DNA of 61,192 bases from Novosphingobium pokkalii (GCF_014652855.1 NZ_BMZP01000004.1:1-61192); one strand, 5' to 3'. Shown: positions 17,425 to 26,684, counted from the stretch's first letter. A program made the numbers and translations. Notes: generated by a model from the letters alone, not told the origin.

Positions 17425-17448
17425 TCTTCCAGCGGGGGCGCCAGGGCC

Positions 17449-18969
17449 ATGGACAGCCAAGTTGCACGTTCGATCACGATTGTCGGCGGTGGCACGGCAG
17501 GCTGGATGTGTGCGGCCGCCCTCGTCCATTTCCTGGGCGAGAACACCCGGATCACCCTGGTTGAAAGCGATGCCATCGGCACGATCGGCGTGGGCGAGGC
17601 GAGTATCCCGCAGATCCGCATGTTCAACCAGGCCCTGGGCATTGACGAAACCGATTTCATCCGTGCCACCGGCGCCACGTTCAAGCTGGGCATCGAATTT
17701 GCCGGCTGGCTGCGCGCCGGGCACAGCTATCTCCACGCTTTCGGCGATGTGGGCCGCGACATCGGCCTGGGCGCCTTCCGACATTTCTGGTCGCGCGCCC
17801 ATCGCCTGGGCCTGGCCCGGCCGCTGGGCGATTACAGCGTCAACGACCTGGCCGCCCGCGCCGGCAAGATGCACGACGGCGCCCCGCTGACCAACCGCAA
17901 CGTGCCGCAGATGCCCCATGCGTTCCATTTCGACGCCGGGCGCTATGCCGCTTACTTGCGCCGCTATGCAGAAAGCCGGGGCGTGATCCGCCAGGAAGGC
18001 ACGATCGTGGCCGTGGAGCGTGATGGCGGCAGCGGCGACATCAGCGGCGTTACCCTGGCCGATCAGCGGCGGATCGATGGCGACCTGTTCATCGATTGCT
18101 CCGGCCTCAAGGGATTGCTGATCGAGGAATGCCTGGGCACCGGGTTCGACGACTGGTCGCACCTTCTGCCTGCCAACAGCGCGGTTGCCGTCCCCTGCGC
18201 CAGCGCTGCGCCGCTCACCCCCTACACCCGCGCCACCGCCCATGCCGTGGGCTGGCAATGGCGCATCCCGCTGCAACACCGCACCGGCAATGGCCGGGTC
18301 TATTGCAATGCCTTCATCAGCGACGATGAAGCCACCGCCGGCCTGCTCGCCCATCTCGATGGCGCCCCGCTCGCCGATCCGCGCGTGATCCGCTTCACCA
18401 CCGGGCGGCGGCGCCAGGCCTGGTCGCACAACGTCATCGCCGTGGGGCTGGCCAGCGGCTTTCTGGAGCCGCTCGAGTCGACCTCGATCCACCTGATCCA
18501 GACGATGATCGCCAGGATCATGACCTTTGGCCCCATGCTGCGCCCGGCCCCCGCCGTGCGCGCGGCGTTCAACCGCCAGTTTGCCGACGAAATGGAGCGC
18601 ATCCGCGACTTCATCGTGCTGCACTACCGGGCGAATGAGCGCGAAGAACCGTTCTGGCAGGCCTGCCGCAGCCTGCCCCTGCCTGACAGCCTGGTGGAAA
18701 AGATCGACCTGTTCCGCAGTGCCGGGCACTTGTTCCGCGACCAGGCAGACCTCTTCAGCGAAGTGGGCTGGATGCAGGTGCTGATCGGTCAGGGCATCGT
18801 TCCGGCCACCAGCCATGCCCTGGCCGAAGCCGTGCCGGCGGAGGATCTCGGCAACTGGCTGGAAACGCTGCACACGCTCTACAGCCGCGAAGTGGCGGCC
18901 TACCCTGCCCACGCCGATTTCATCGCGCGCCACTGCGCTGCGCCTGCCCCCCAAGGACTCGTCGCATGA
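17449..18969 (+). CDS. Tryptophan-halogenase-family flavoprotein in a sugar operon
   Basis: A 506-residue flavin-dependent halogenase-like protein. It opens with the FAD site VGGGTAGW. Lys79 in ATFKLGIEF falls where the catalytic Lys79 of PrnA/RebH lies, the family motif WQWRIP is at 269-274, and FLEPLESTSIH matches the conserved Glu segment. So the known catalytic residues appear intact. The ATG at 17449 is used; an ATG at 17377 would add 24 unconserved residues. Its stop overlaps the amylase start (ATGA, 18966-18969). Halogenases of this kind are often found next to TonB receptors in sphingomonads and Caulobacter, but I know of no established role there; the substrate is unknown. A flavin reductase partner is not visible. 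Confidence 0.9.
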   Translation: MDSQVARSITIVGGGTAGWMCAAALVHFLGENTRITLVESDAIGTIGVGEASIPQIRMFNQALGIDETDFIRATGATFKLGIEFAGWLRAGHSYLHAFGDVGRDIGLGAFRHFWSRAHRLGLARPLGDYSVNDLAARAGKMHDGAPLTNRNVPQMPHAFHFDAGRYAAYLRRYAESRGVIRQEGTIVAVERDGGSGDISGVTLADQRRIDGDLFIDCSGLKGLLIEECLGTGFDDWSHLLPANSAVAVPCASAAPLTPYTRATAHAVGWQWRIPLQHRTGNGRVYCNAFISDDEATAGLLAHLDGAPLADPRVIRFTTGRRRQAWSHNVIAVGLASGFLEPLESTSIHLIQTMIARIMTFGPMLRPAPAVRAAFNRQFADEMERIRDFIVLHYRANEREEPFWQACRSLPLPDSLVEKIDLFRSAGHLFRDQADLFSEVGWMQVLIGQGIVPATSHALAEAVPAEDLGNWLETLHTLYSREVAAYPAHADFIARHCAAPAPQGLVA

Positions 18970-20849
18970 TCCTGCGTTTTTCCACCGCGCTGGCGGTGGC
19001 CCTGGCCACCACGGCACTCGCACCGGCTTTTGCCGCTCCGTCGGGCGTCCCGACCTCCATTCCCGCCACGCTGGCCACGCGCCCGGCTGACGGGGAAATG
19101 ATCTATTTCGTGCTGCCCGATCGCTTCGCCAACGGCGATACCGCCAACGACACCGGCGGGATTGCCGGCGGGCGGCTCACGTCCGGCTTCGATCCCGCCG
19201 ACAAGGGTTTCTATCATGGCGGCGACATCAAGGGGCTGATCGCCCGGCTCGATTACATCAAGGGCATGGGCTTTACCGCCGTCTGGGTCGGCCCGGTGTT
19301 CAAGAACAAGCCGGTACAGGGCGCGCCGGGGCAGGAAAGCGCCGGCTATCATGGCTACTGGATCACCGATTTCACCCAGGTCGATCCGCATTTCGGCACC
19401 AATGCCGAATTTGCCGCATTGGTCAGCGCCGCCCACGCGCTTGGCCTCAAAGTCTACATGGACATCGTGGTCAACCACACCGCCGACGTGATCCAGTATC
19501 GCGAGGTGCCCGCCGGCACCGCCGCCCCCTATCGCGACAAGGCCGATTATCCCTACAGCCGCAAGGGCGGCCTGGCCGGCCCGGCGATCAACGCGGGCTT
19601 TGCCGGAGACGAGGATTCCACCGAGGCCAACTTCGCCCATCTCACCGACCCGGCCTATGCCTACACGCCCTTCATTCCCAAGGGCGAAGAGCATGTGAAA
19701 GTGCCGGACTGGCTGAACAACCCGCTCTATTACCACAACCGGGGGGACAGCACGTTCAGCGGCGAGAACAGCCGCTTCGGCGATTTCAGCGGGCTGGATG
19801 ACGTGTTCACCGAACACCCCCGCGTCCGCGCCGGGATGATCGCGATCTATGGCGACTGGATCCGCAAGTTCCATGTCGACGGGTTCCGCATCGATACCGC
19901 CCGCCATGTCGATCCCGGCTTCTGGCAGGCGTTCATCCCGGCGATGCAACACATCGCCCGCGCCGAGGGCATTCCCCATTTCGCGATCTTCGGCGAAGTG
20001 GCGCGCGAGAACCCGGACAATGGCTATATCGCCCGCTTCACCCGGCGCGATGGCTATCCCAACGTGCTCGATTTCGCCTTCCACGCCGCGGTTCGTGCCG
20101 TGCTCGCGCAGGACAAGGGCACCGATGTCCTGGCCGACCTGTTCGATGGCGACGTGCTCTATCAGGGCGGCGAGAAAGCCGCGCTGGCGCAACCGACCTT
20201 CATCGACAACCACGACGTCGGCCGCTTTGCCTGGCTGGTGGAGCACGACAGGCCCGGCATCGGCCAGGACGAACTGCTCGCCCGCACCGCGCTGGCGCAC
20301 ACCATGCTGCTCACCCTGCGTGGCAGCCCGGTGGTCTATTATGGCGATGAACAGGGCATGGTCGGCCACGGCAACGACCAGGCCGCGCGGCAGGACATGT
20401 TTGCCAGCAAGGTGCCCAGCTACAACGACCAGCCGCTGCTCGGCACCACCCGGACCACGGCGCAGGACAATTTCAATCCCGACCATCCGCTTTACAAGCT
20501 GATCGCCCGGCTCAACGCGCTGCGCGGCCGCCACCCCGCCCTCGCCCGCGGCGCTCAGGTCACGCGCAGCTATGGCGAAAAGCCCGGCCTGTTCAGCGTC
20601 TCGCGCTTCGATCCGTTCACAAACGCAGAATATCTCATCGCCTTCAACACCTCTGGCCAGCCGATCAAGGCGGCCAGCACGATCGGCACGGCGGCGCAAC
20701 AACTGGAAAGCCTGTGGGGGCAGTGCCCCGCGCAGGTATCCGCTCCGGGTTCGGTTGTGCTTGACTTGCCCGCTTACGGCAGCGCTGTCTGCCGCGTCCT
20801 TCCCACGTCCATTTCCCAGCCCAATTCCTCGAACAAGCAAGGCCAATGA
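18966..20849 (+). CDS. Exported GH13 alpha-amylase
   Basis: A 627-residue glycoside hydrolase with a signal peptide (MILRFSTALAVALATTALAPAFAA). The GH13 barrel shows conserved regions I DIVVNH, II GFRIDTARH with nucleophile Asp310, III FGEV with acid/base Glu344, and IV FIDNHD with Asp417, so it should be active. A C-terminal beta domain follows (about 520-610). It would cut alpha-1,4-glucans in the periplasm after import by the TonB receptor. Both ends overlap neighbours by ATGA, so translation is coupled to the halogenase-like gene before it and the alpha-glucosidase after it. The GH13 subfamily was not determined. Confidence 0.94.
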   Translation: MILRFSTALAVALATTALAPAFAAPSGVPTSIPATLATRPADGEMIYFVLPDRFANGDTANDTGGIAGGRLTSGFDPADKGFYHGGDIKGLIARLDYIKGMGFTAVWVGPVFKNKPVQGAPGQESAGYHGYWITDFTQVDPHFGTNAEFAALVSAAHALGLKVYMDIVVNHTADVIQYREVPAGTAAPYRDKADYPYSRKGGLAGPAINAGFAGDEDSTEANFAHLTDPAYAYTPFIPKGEEHVKVPDWLNNPLYYHNRGDSTFSGENSRFGDFSGLDDVFTEHPRVRAGMIAIYGDWIRKFHVDGFRIDTARHVDPGFWQAFIPAMQHIARAEGIPHFAIFGEVARENPDNGYIARFTRRDGYPNVLDFAFHAAVRAVLAQDKGTDVLADLFDGDVLYQGGEKAALAQPTFIDNHDVGRFAWLVEHDRPGIGQDELLARTALAHTMLLTLRGSPVVYYGDEQGMVGHGNDQAARQDMFASKVPSYNDQPLLGTTRTTAQDNFNPDHPLYKLIARLNALRGRHPALARGAQVTRSYGEKPGLFSVSRFDPFTNAEYLIAFNTSGQPIKAASTIGTAAQQLESLWGQCPAQVSAPGSVVLDLPAYGSAVCRVLPTSISQPNSSNKQGQ

Positions 20850-22471
20850 CCCAGCAAACGCCCCCGCCTTCCGCCCAAGACCTGCCCTGGTGGCACGGCG
20901 CGGCGATCTACCAGATCTATCCGCGCAGCTTTGCCGATTCCAATGGCGACGGGGTGGGCGATCTGGCCGGGATCACCGCGCGGCTCGATCACGTGGCGCG
21001 GCTGGGCGCCGATGCCATCTGGATTTCGCCGTTCTTCACCTCGCCGATGCGCGATTTCGGCTATGACGTGTCGGATTACTGCAATGTCGATCCGGTGTTC
21101 GGCACGCTCGACGATTTCGATGCCCTGGTTGCCCGCGCCCACGAACTCGGCCTGAAAGTCACCATCGATCAGGTCTATGCCCATACCTCCGACCTGCACC
21201 CGTGGTTCGTGGAGAGCCGCCAGAGCCGCGACAATCCCCACGCCGATTGGTACGTCTGGGCCGATCCCAAGCCCGATGGCTCGCCGCCGTCGAACTGGCA
21301 ATCGGTGTTCGGCGGCCCGGCCTGGCGCTGGGACGCGCGCCGCTGCCAGTATTACCTGCACAATTTCCTGGCCGAACAGCCACAGGTGAACGCCCACAAC
21401 CCCGCCGTGCAGGAAGCGCTGCTGGGGGTGATGAAGTTCTGGCTGGATCGCGGGGTCGATGGCTTCCGCATCGACGCGCTCAATTTCCTGATGCACGACC
21501 CGACGCTGCGCGACAATCCGCCCGCGCCCGAGGATGGCCGCCGCCGCACCCGTCCGTTCGATTACCAGCTCAAGATCTACAACCAGTCCCACCCCGGCAT
21601 CGTCACCTTCATCGAACGCCTGCGTGCGCTGTGCGACAGCTATGGCGCGGTGTTCACCGTGGCCGAAGTGGGCGGTGACCTGGCCGAAACGGAAATGAAG
21701 GAATACACCGCCGGCAGCGCACGCCTCAACAGCGCCTATGGCTTCGATTTCCTCTATGCCCCGCAGATCACGCCGGTCATGGTCCGCGATGTGCTGGCCA
21801 AGTGGCCGGACGAGCCGGGCATCGGCTGGCCAAGCTGGGCCTTTGAAAACCACGATGCGCCGCGCGCCCTCTCGCGCTGGGCCACGCCCGAAGCGCGCGA
21901 CGCCTATGCCCGGATGAAAGCCGTGCTGTTTGCCACGTTGCGCGGGAACATCATCGTCTACCAGGGCGAGGAACTGGGCCTTACCCAGGTGGATATCCCG
22001 TTCGAGCAGTTGCAGGACCCCGAAGCCATCGCCAACTGGCCGCTGACCCTCTCGCGCGACGGCGCCCGCACCCCGCTGCCGTGGCAGGCGCAGGCGGCCA
22101 TGGGCGGGTTCACCGCCGGCCCTGCCCCCTGGCTGCCCCTGGGCGAGGAAAACCTCGCGCGCGCGGTGGACCGCCAGGAGGCCGATCCCGCCTCGCTGCT
22201 TTCGCTCACCACGCGGCTGCTGCACTTGCGGCGCGAAACGCCCGCCCTGCGCCACGGCAGCTTCGACGTGCTGCATGCCGATGCTGCCTTGCTGGTGGCG
22301 CGCCGCCGGTATGCCGGCCAGTCGCTGCTGGTGCTGATCAACATGACCAACCAGCCCGTCGCCTGGCCGCAGGACGTGGCGCAGGAAGGCACCGTGCTGG
22401 TGGCCGAGAATGACGCAAGCCTGGGATACCTGCCCGGCTTTGCTGCCTTGATTGTCGAAGAGAGGATCTAA
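20846..22471 (+). CDS. GH13 alpha-glucosidase (oligo-1,6-/maltase type)
   Basis: A 541-residue enzyme without a signal peptide, so probably cytoplasmic. It starts WWHGAAIYQIYPRSFADSNG, typical of alpha-glucosidases. Catalytic residues are Asp210 (GFRIDALNF), Glu274 (FTVAEVGG) and Asp337 (FENHDAPR). Region I reads IDQVYAHTS rather than DLVVNHTS, a variant I associate with proteobacterial GH13_23 enzymes. SRDGARTPLPW near 410 is a family hallmark. It should hydrolyse maltose and short oligosaccharides to glucose after transport. It overlaps the amylase stop by four bases and ends 5 bp before the GH97 gene. Confidence 0.94.
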   Translation: MTQQTPPPSAQDLPWWHGAAIYQIYPRSFADSNGDGVGDLAGITARLDHVARLGADAIWISPFFTSPMRDFGYDVSDYCNVDPVFGTLDDFDALVARAHELGLKVTIDQVYAHTSDLHPWFVESRQSRDNPHADWYVWADPKPDGSPPSNWQSVFGGPAWRWDARRCQYYLHNFLAEQPQVNAHNPAVQEALLGVMKFWLDRGVDGFRIDALNFLMHDPTLRDNPPAPEDGRRRTRPFDYQLKIYNQSHPGIVTFIERLRALCDSYGAVFTVAEVGGDLAETEMKEYTAGSARLNSAYGFDFLYAPQITPVMVRDVLAKWPDEPGIGWPSWAFENHDAPRALSRWATPEARDAYARMKAVLFATLRGNIIVYQGEELGLTQVDIPFEQLQDPEAIANWPLTLSRDGARTPLPWQAQAAMGGFTAGPAPWLPLGEENLARAVDRQEADPASLLSLTTRLLHLRRETPALRHGSFDVLHADAALLVARRRYAGQSLLVLINMTNQPVAWPQDVAQEGTVLVAENDASLGYLPGFAALIVEERI

Positions 22472-22476
22472 CCCCC

Positions 22477-24540
22477 ATGTCCGTTCTGACCCGCCTCGCA
22501 GCGCCGCTGGCGCTGACGCTGGCTTGCGCCCCGCTGCCGGCGCTGGCCCAGCAGACCCAGGATGCCCCCGTCACGCTTGCCTCGCCCGATGGCAGCCTGG
22601 TGCTGACCGTGGCGATCGACGGCGATGGCCGCCCCACCTACAGCCTCTCGCGCAAGGGCAAGCTGCTGATCGGCGCCTCCTCGCTCGGCTTCATCCTCAC
22701 CGATGGCCCCACCATGGTGCGCGGCAACCACATCATCGGCAGCGAAACCGCCAGCCCCAAGCCCACCACCTGGGAACAGCCCTGGGGCGAGCGCCGCTTC
22801 GTCACCGACAACCACACCGAATTGCTGGTCAAGTTCAAGCAGGTGCCCGAATGGGGCGGGCGCGAGATGAACGTGCGCTTCCGCCTGTTCAACGATGGTT
22901 TCGGCCTGCGCTATGAGCTGCCCACGCAAGCGGCGATGACGACGATGAAGATCGCCGACGAGCTGACCGAGTTCAACCTGGCGCAGAACGGCACGGCCTG
23001 GTGGATTCCGGGCGGCGAATGGAACCGCTATGAGCAGGTCTATCAAAAGACCCCGATCGACGGCGTGTCCACCGCGCATACGCCGATTACCATGAAGCTG
23101 GCCGACGGCACGCATCTGGCGTTCCACGAAGCCGCGCTGGTCGATTATTCGGCCATGTGGTTCAAGCGCATCGACGGCACGCGCTTCCGCTCCACCCTCT
23201 CGCCCAATCCGGGCGGCCCCAAGGTCACGCGCGACCTGCCGTTCAACACCCCCTGGCGCACGATCCGCATTGCCGACAACGCGGCAGGCCTGGTCGAAAA
23301 CGACCTGGAACTGAATCTCAACGAACCCAACAAGCTGGGCGACGTAAGCTGGGTCAAGCCGATGAAATACATCGGCATCTGGTGGGGCATGATCCGCGGC
23401 GACTGGACCTGGGCCGAAGGCCCGAACCACGGCGCCACCACCGCGCGCACCAAGCAGTATATCGACTTCGCCGCCAAGAACGGCTTTGGCGGCGTGCTGG
23501 TGGAAGGCTGGGACAAGGGCTGGAACGGCAACTGGTTCGGCAACGGCAAGGATTTCAGCTATACCCAGGCGACGCCCGATTTCGACATCAAGGCGGTGAC
23601 CGACTATGCCCGCAAGAAAGGCGTGGAACTGATCGGCCACCACGAAACCGGCGGCAACATCGCCAATTACGAAGCCCAGCTCGACGATGCGATGAAGATG
23701 TATGCCGCGCTCGGCGTCCATTCGGTCAAGACCGGCTATGTCGCCGATGCGGGTGGCATCCTCGCCCCCGGTGCCACGCCGGGCACCTATGCGATGGCCT
23801 ATCACGATGGCCAGCGGCAGGTGGAACACCACCTGAAAGTGGTGGAAACGGCGGCCAAGTATCACATCGCGATCGATGCCCACGAACCGGTCAAGGACAC
23901 GGGCCTGCGCCGCACTTATCCCAACTGGATCGACCGCGAAGGCGCGCGCGGCATGGAATACAACGCCTGGGGGCAGTTCGCCAACGGCCCGAGCCACGAG
24001 CCTACGCTGGTCTATACCCGCATGCTGTCAGGCCCGATGGACTTCACCCCCGGCGTGCTCAGCCTGGAAGGCGCCAAGCACGCCGCGCTTGCCTCCACGC
24101 TGGCCAAGCAGTTGGGACTCTACCTCGCGATCTATTCACCGATCCAGATGGCGGCCGATTTCATCGAGAACCTGGCCGCCCATCCCAAGGAACTGGAATT
24201 CATCCGCCAGGTGCCGGCGGACTGGTCGGAAAGCCACCTGATCGCGGGCGAAGTGGGCGAATACGCGATCTTCGCGCGCAAGGACCACAAGAGCGACGAC
24301 TGGTACGCCGGCGGCGTCAACGACGCCACCGCCCGCACCGTGACGCTCACGTTCGACATGCTCGATGCCGGCAAGACCTATACCGCCACAATCTACAAGG
24401 ACGGCGAAGGCGCGACCTATGAAACCGAAGCGCGCCACAGGATCGCCTACGACACCAGGACGCTGAAAAAGGGCGACACCCTTACGATCTGGCTCGCCCC
24501 CGGCGGCGGCACCGCCATCCGGCTGCATCCGGGCAAGTAA
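22477..24540 (+). CDS. Exported GH97 alpha-glucosidase (SusB-like)
   Basis: A 687-residue GH97 protein with a signal peptide (to PALAQQT). An N-terminal beta-sandwich (about 30-300) precedes the barrel with YIGIWWGM, GFGGVLVEGWDKGWNG and HEPVKDTGLRRTYPN. Comparing with SusB, Glu390 (HHETGG), Glu470 (HEPVK) and Glu494 (GMEYNAW) are the probable catalytic glutamates; the 24-residue spacing of the last two equals that of SusB Glu508 and Glu532, so it is probably an inverting enzyme (inference). It would release glucose from maltodextrins in the periplasm, complementing the exported amylase. Last gene of the operon. Confidence 0.94.
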   Translation: MSVLTRLAAPLALTLACAPLPALAQQTQDAPVTLASPDGSLVLTVAIDGDGRPTYSLSRKGKLLIGASSLGFILTDGPTMVRGNHIIGSETASPKPTTWEQPWGERRFVTDNHTELLVKFKQVPEWGGREMNVRFRLFNDGFGLRYELPTQAAMTTMKIADELTEFNLAQNGTAWWIPGGEWNRYEQVYQKTPIDGVSTAHTPITMKLADGTHLAFHEAALVDYSAMWFKRIDGTRFRSTLSPNPGGPKVTRDLPFNTPWRTIRIADNAAGLVENDLELNLNEPNKLGDVSWVKPMKYIGIWWGMIRGDWTWAEGPNHGATTARTKQYIDFAAKNGFGGVLVEGWDKGWNGNWFGNGKDFSYTQATPDFDIKAVTDYARKKGVELIGHHETGGNIANYEAQLDDAMKMYAALGVHSVKTGYVADAGGILAPGATPGTYAMAYHDGQRQVEHHLKVVETAAKYHIAIDAHEPVKDTGLRRTYPNWIDREGARGMEYNAWGQFANGPSHEPTLVYTRMLSGPMDFTPGVLSLEGAKHAALASTLAKQLGLYLAIYSPIQMAADFIENLAAHPKELEFIRQVPADWSESHLIAGEVGEYAIFARKDHKSDDWYAGGVNDATARTVTLTFDMLDAGKTYTATIYKDGEGATYETEARHRIAYDTRTLKKGDTLTIWLAPGGGTAIRLHPGK

Positions 24541-24550
24541 CCGCAAACAA

Positions 24551-24595
24551 GCAAAAAGCCCTCTCCCCTTCAGGGGAGAGGGTTGGGTGTGGGGG
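24551..24595. terminator. GC-rich hairpin after the GH97 gene, terminator-like on the minus strand
   Basis: A perfect 10-bp stem CCCTCTCCCC-TTCA-GGGGAGAGGG starts about 18 bp after the GH97 stop. On the plus strand it is followed by TTGGGTG, a tail like that of the intergenic repeat family. On the minus strand it is followed by CTTTTTGCTTG, which gives a good intrinsic terminator for transcription coming from the cytochrome gene. Confidence 0.55.
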
Positions 24596-24626
24596 ATGCT
24601 GGGCGCAAACAGCAACATTAACTGCC

Positions 24627-24794
24627 CGTCGCCCCGTGCTTGACACGGGGCTTGGCTTCCCTTGCCACCTCGCGTTTGGCATGCTGGCAAAATGGAAATG
24701 GGCGGCTGGGTATTCGGGATCAATGGTATCCGGTCGCGCCGACGCAAGGCGAGATCCCAAGTTAGCCAAGCCCCGTGTCAAGCACGGGGCGACG
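24627..24794. repeat. Perfect 31-bp inverted repeat with nested palindromes
   Basis: The arms at 24627-24657 and 24764-24794 are exact reverse complements over 31 bp, separated by 106 bp without a gene. Each arm contains the smaller hairpin CCCCGTGCTTGACACGGGG. The arrangement resembles a small miniature inverted-repeat or REP-type element lying between two converging genes. No target-site duplication is obvious. Confidence 0.75.
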
Positions 24795-24838
24795 AGAAAA
24801 TTGGTGCGCATGCAGTCGCGCTGGCGCGTCAAGAGCAA

Positions 24839-25282
24839 TCACCGCCCCTGAGAGCGCAGATAGGCAATCACATCCGCCCGGTTGAGCGGATCGGCAATCC
24901 CCCCGAACATCATCGCTGTGCCCGGCACCACCGCCTTGGGATTCTTCAGCCAGGCGTCCAGCGTGGCATCGTCCCACTTGCCACCGGCATCGCGCAGCGC
25001 GGCGGAATAGCCGAAGCCGGGGCGGTTGCGGCCCATGGGTTGGCCATAGACGCCGTGCAGGTTCGGCCCGGCCATGTCCGGCGCGCCGGCATCGAAGGTG
25101 TGACAGGCCTTGCACGAGGCCGCCTTGCGATCTCCGATCCGCGCATCAGCCACTTTCATCAGTGCCGCGAGCGAGGGGTTCGGTCCAGCTTTGGCCAGCC
25201 GCGCATCGTGGGTCTTGTCTCCCCCACAGGCAGAGAGGCTGAGGGCGGCGGCAAGCAGCGCCAGGGTGTGCAAGGACTTCAT
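24839..25282 (-). CDS. Lipoprotein class I cytochrome c
   Basis: A 147-residue monoheme cytochrome. The N-terminus is a lipoprotein signal with lipobox LSAC (Cys19), so the protein should be anchored to a membrane facing the periplasm. The heme site CKACH is at residues 57-61 and the axial Met lies in GTAMMFGG. The sequence KCKACHTF-like opening, NLHGVYG and YLRSQGR end follow the cytochrome c2/c552 pattern. It probably shuttles electrons between respiratory complexes. It is monocistronic, and its partner oxidase is not in the window. Confidence 0.93.
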   Translation of the reverse strand: MKSLHTLALLAAALSLSACGGDKTHDARLAKAGPNPSLAALMKVADARIGDRKAASCKACHTFDAGAPDMAGPNLHGVYGQPMGRNRPGFGYSAALRDAGGKWDDATLDAWLKNPKAVVPGTAMMFGGIADPLNRADVIAYLRSQGR

Positions 25283-25466
25283 GCCGCCGCGCTAGGCCAT
25301 CACACGCGACGGCGCGATACGGCAATTTGTCCTGCCCCATTGCAGTTGCACTTTTTGCATTGCAAGCGGTTGCACCGCAAAAAAAGCGTGCGAAACCCCC
25401 TGCCGGCGGCGCCAGCAGCAGGCCAAACCCCGCCTCAGACGCCACCAGCAAGCCGTGATTCGCGAA
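25283..25466. other. Gene-free spacer with TTGCA repeats
   Basis: No coding region was supported here. The spacer holds a cluster of TTGCA words (GTTGCAC twice, ATTGCA twice) between 25339 and 25377, a possible 7-bp pairing of TTTTTGC with GCAAAAA, and the 14-bp perfect palindrome TGATTCGCGAATCA (25456-25469), which overlaps the stop codon of the next gene. The TTGCA cluster lies upstream of the cytochrome gene and may be part of its promoter. Confidence 0.3.
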
Positions 25467-26444
25467 TCAGTGGCGCAGCGAGAGGCCCACGCGCTCCATC
25501 CGGCGGTAGAACGTGGCTCGGCCGATCCCCAGCAGGCGCGCCGCGCCGCTCACGTTGCCGTCTGCGCGGGCCAGGGCCTGGCGCAGCACGGCGCGGTCGC
25601 CGTCCTCGAAGCTGGCGGGCGCGCCATCGCCCAGGAACTCACCCAGCGGGCGCGGGCTGATCGTCTCGCCCGCCCCCAGGCGAAAGTGCTGGCGTGCCGC
25701 GCGCGTGGCGCCAATCACCAGGTCATCGCGGTCCACCGCCAGCAGGGCCTGCCCCCGCGCGGCCGGATCGGTGCCGGCGAGCACGATACGCGCATCGGCA
25801 TAGCGACGGCAGAACAGGTCGCGCTCGATATGCCGCGCCGCATCCTGCACCAGCGCGCCGATCAGCGCCGCCATCGCGCGGTCGTGGTCGCCGCGCGCCG
25901 AAGAGATGTCGAGCGCGGCGACGAGGCGCCCCTCGGCGTCGAAAATCGGGGCATCCATGCAACTTACGCCAACGTTGCGGCTGGCAAAGTGCTCGTCGCG
26001 GTGGATCGTCACCGCGCGCCCTTCCACCAGGCAGGTGCCGATGCCGTTGGTGCCCTGCGCCGCTTCGGCCCACGATGCGCCGGGCGCCAGGCCCAGATCC
26101 TCGAAGCGGTCGGCATCGGCATCGCCCGCACGCCAGTCCAGCACCACCCCGCCGGTGTCGGCGATCAGCACGCAGGCGCCGGCCAGGCCCACGCTGCCGA
26201 ACAGCCGGTCGAGCACCGGCGCGGCGACAGCGAGCAACTCGCCATTGGCCGCGCGCAACGCCTGGAGTTCCGCGCCGCCCAGCCGTTCCGCCCCGCTGCG
26301 CGGCGCGGCCGGGTCCAGCCCGTGATGCAGCGCGGAGCGACACCATGAGGCTGCCACGGCCGAAACCGCCGCGCGCGAGGATTGCACCGCGTTCAAGACC
26401 CGTGTGGCATGGTCGGGATCGGAAACGGGATGCAAAATGGCCAT
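25467..26444 (-). CDS. GAF-domain/Fis-type transcriptional regulator (AcoR-like, without AAA+ domain)
   Basis: A 325-residue regulator. The N-terminal region (SRAAVSAVAASWCRSALHHGLDP) and the GAF domain with GASWAEAAQGTNGIGTCLVEGRAV and HFASRNVGVSCMDAPIFD match AcoR-type activators. The C-terminus is a Fis-type helix-turn-helix (LARADGNVSGAARLLGIGRATFYRRM). The central sigma-54-interacting AAA+ domain of AcoR is absent, so it should act without sigma-54. The ATG at 26444 follows AGAGG. It diverges from an aldo/keto reductase gene, which it may control; such proteins often respond to alcohols or carbonyl compounds. The effector is not known. Confidence 0.88.
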   Translation of the reverse strand: MAILHPVSDPDHATRVLNAVQSSRAAVSAVAASWCRSALHHGLDPAAPRSGAERLGGAELQALRAANGELLAVAAPVLDRLFGSVGLAGACVLIADTGGVVLDWRAGDADADRFEDLGLAPGASWAEAAQGTNGIGTCLVEGRAVTIHRDEHFASRNVGVSCMDAPIFDAEGRLVAALDISSARGDHDRAMAALIGALVQDAARHIERDLFCRRYADARIVLAGTDPAARGQALLAVDRDDLVIGATRAARQHFRLGAGETISPRPLGEFLGDGAPASFEDGDRAVLRQALARADGNVSGAARLLGIGRATFYRRMERVGLSLRH

Positions 26445-26684
26445 GGGCGATGCCTCTCCATCGATTGCGGCGCAAGGCTCGGCAGCGCCGGGTGCGCAGG
26501 TGGACCGCATGCGCCGGCGCGGCGGACGGGCCTTTGCGGCAGCAGGTCTATCTGGTTCCATCGGCTTTCTTTGCAAGGCCTTTCCCGCCTTGCCCATTGG
26601 ACATTGGGCCGATGAGAAATCCTCATGTGCATTTGCGCAATTCCACGGCAAGAAGGCGCGCACCCGCAAAGATGGAGCCCCCTC
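26445..26684. promoter_or_regulatory. Divergent spacer between the GAF/Fis regulator and the aldo/keto reductase
   Basis: The 240 bp contain no supported gene. Visible features are a 7-bp inverted repeat CATCGGC/GCCGATG (26559-26565 and 26608-26614) and a 5-bp one ATGAG/CTCAT just downstream of it. They lie within 130 bp upstream of the reductase start and are possible binding sites for the divergent regulator. The evidence is only symmetry and position. Confidence 0.3.

Noticed and set aside
17449..18969. Secondary-metabolite gene cluster around the halogenase
   Set aside because: No polyketide, peptide synthetase, prenyltransferase or flavin reductase genes are nearby. The neighbours are a sugar receptor and glycosidases.
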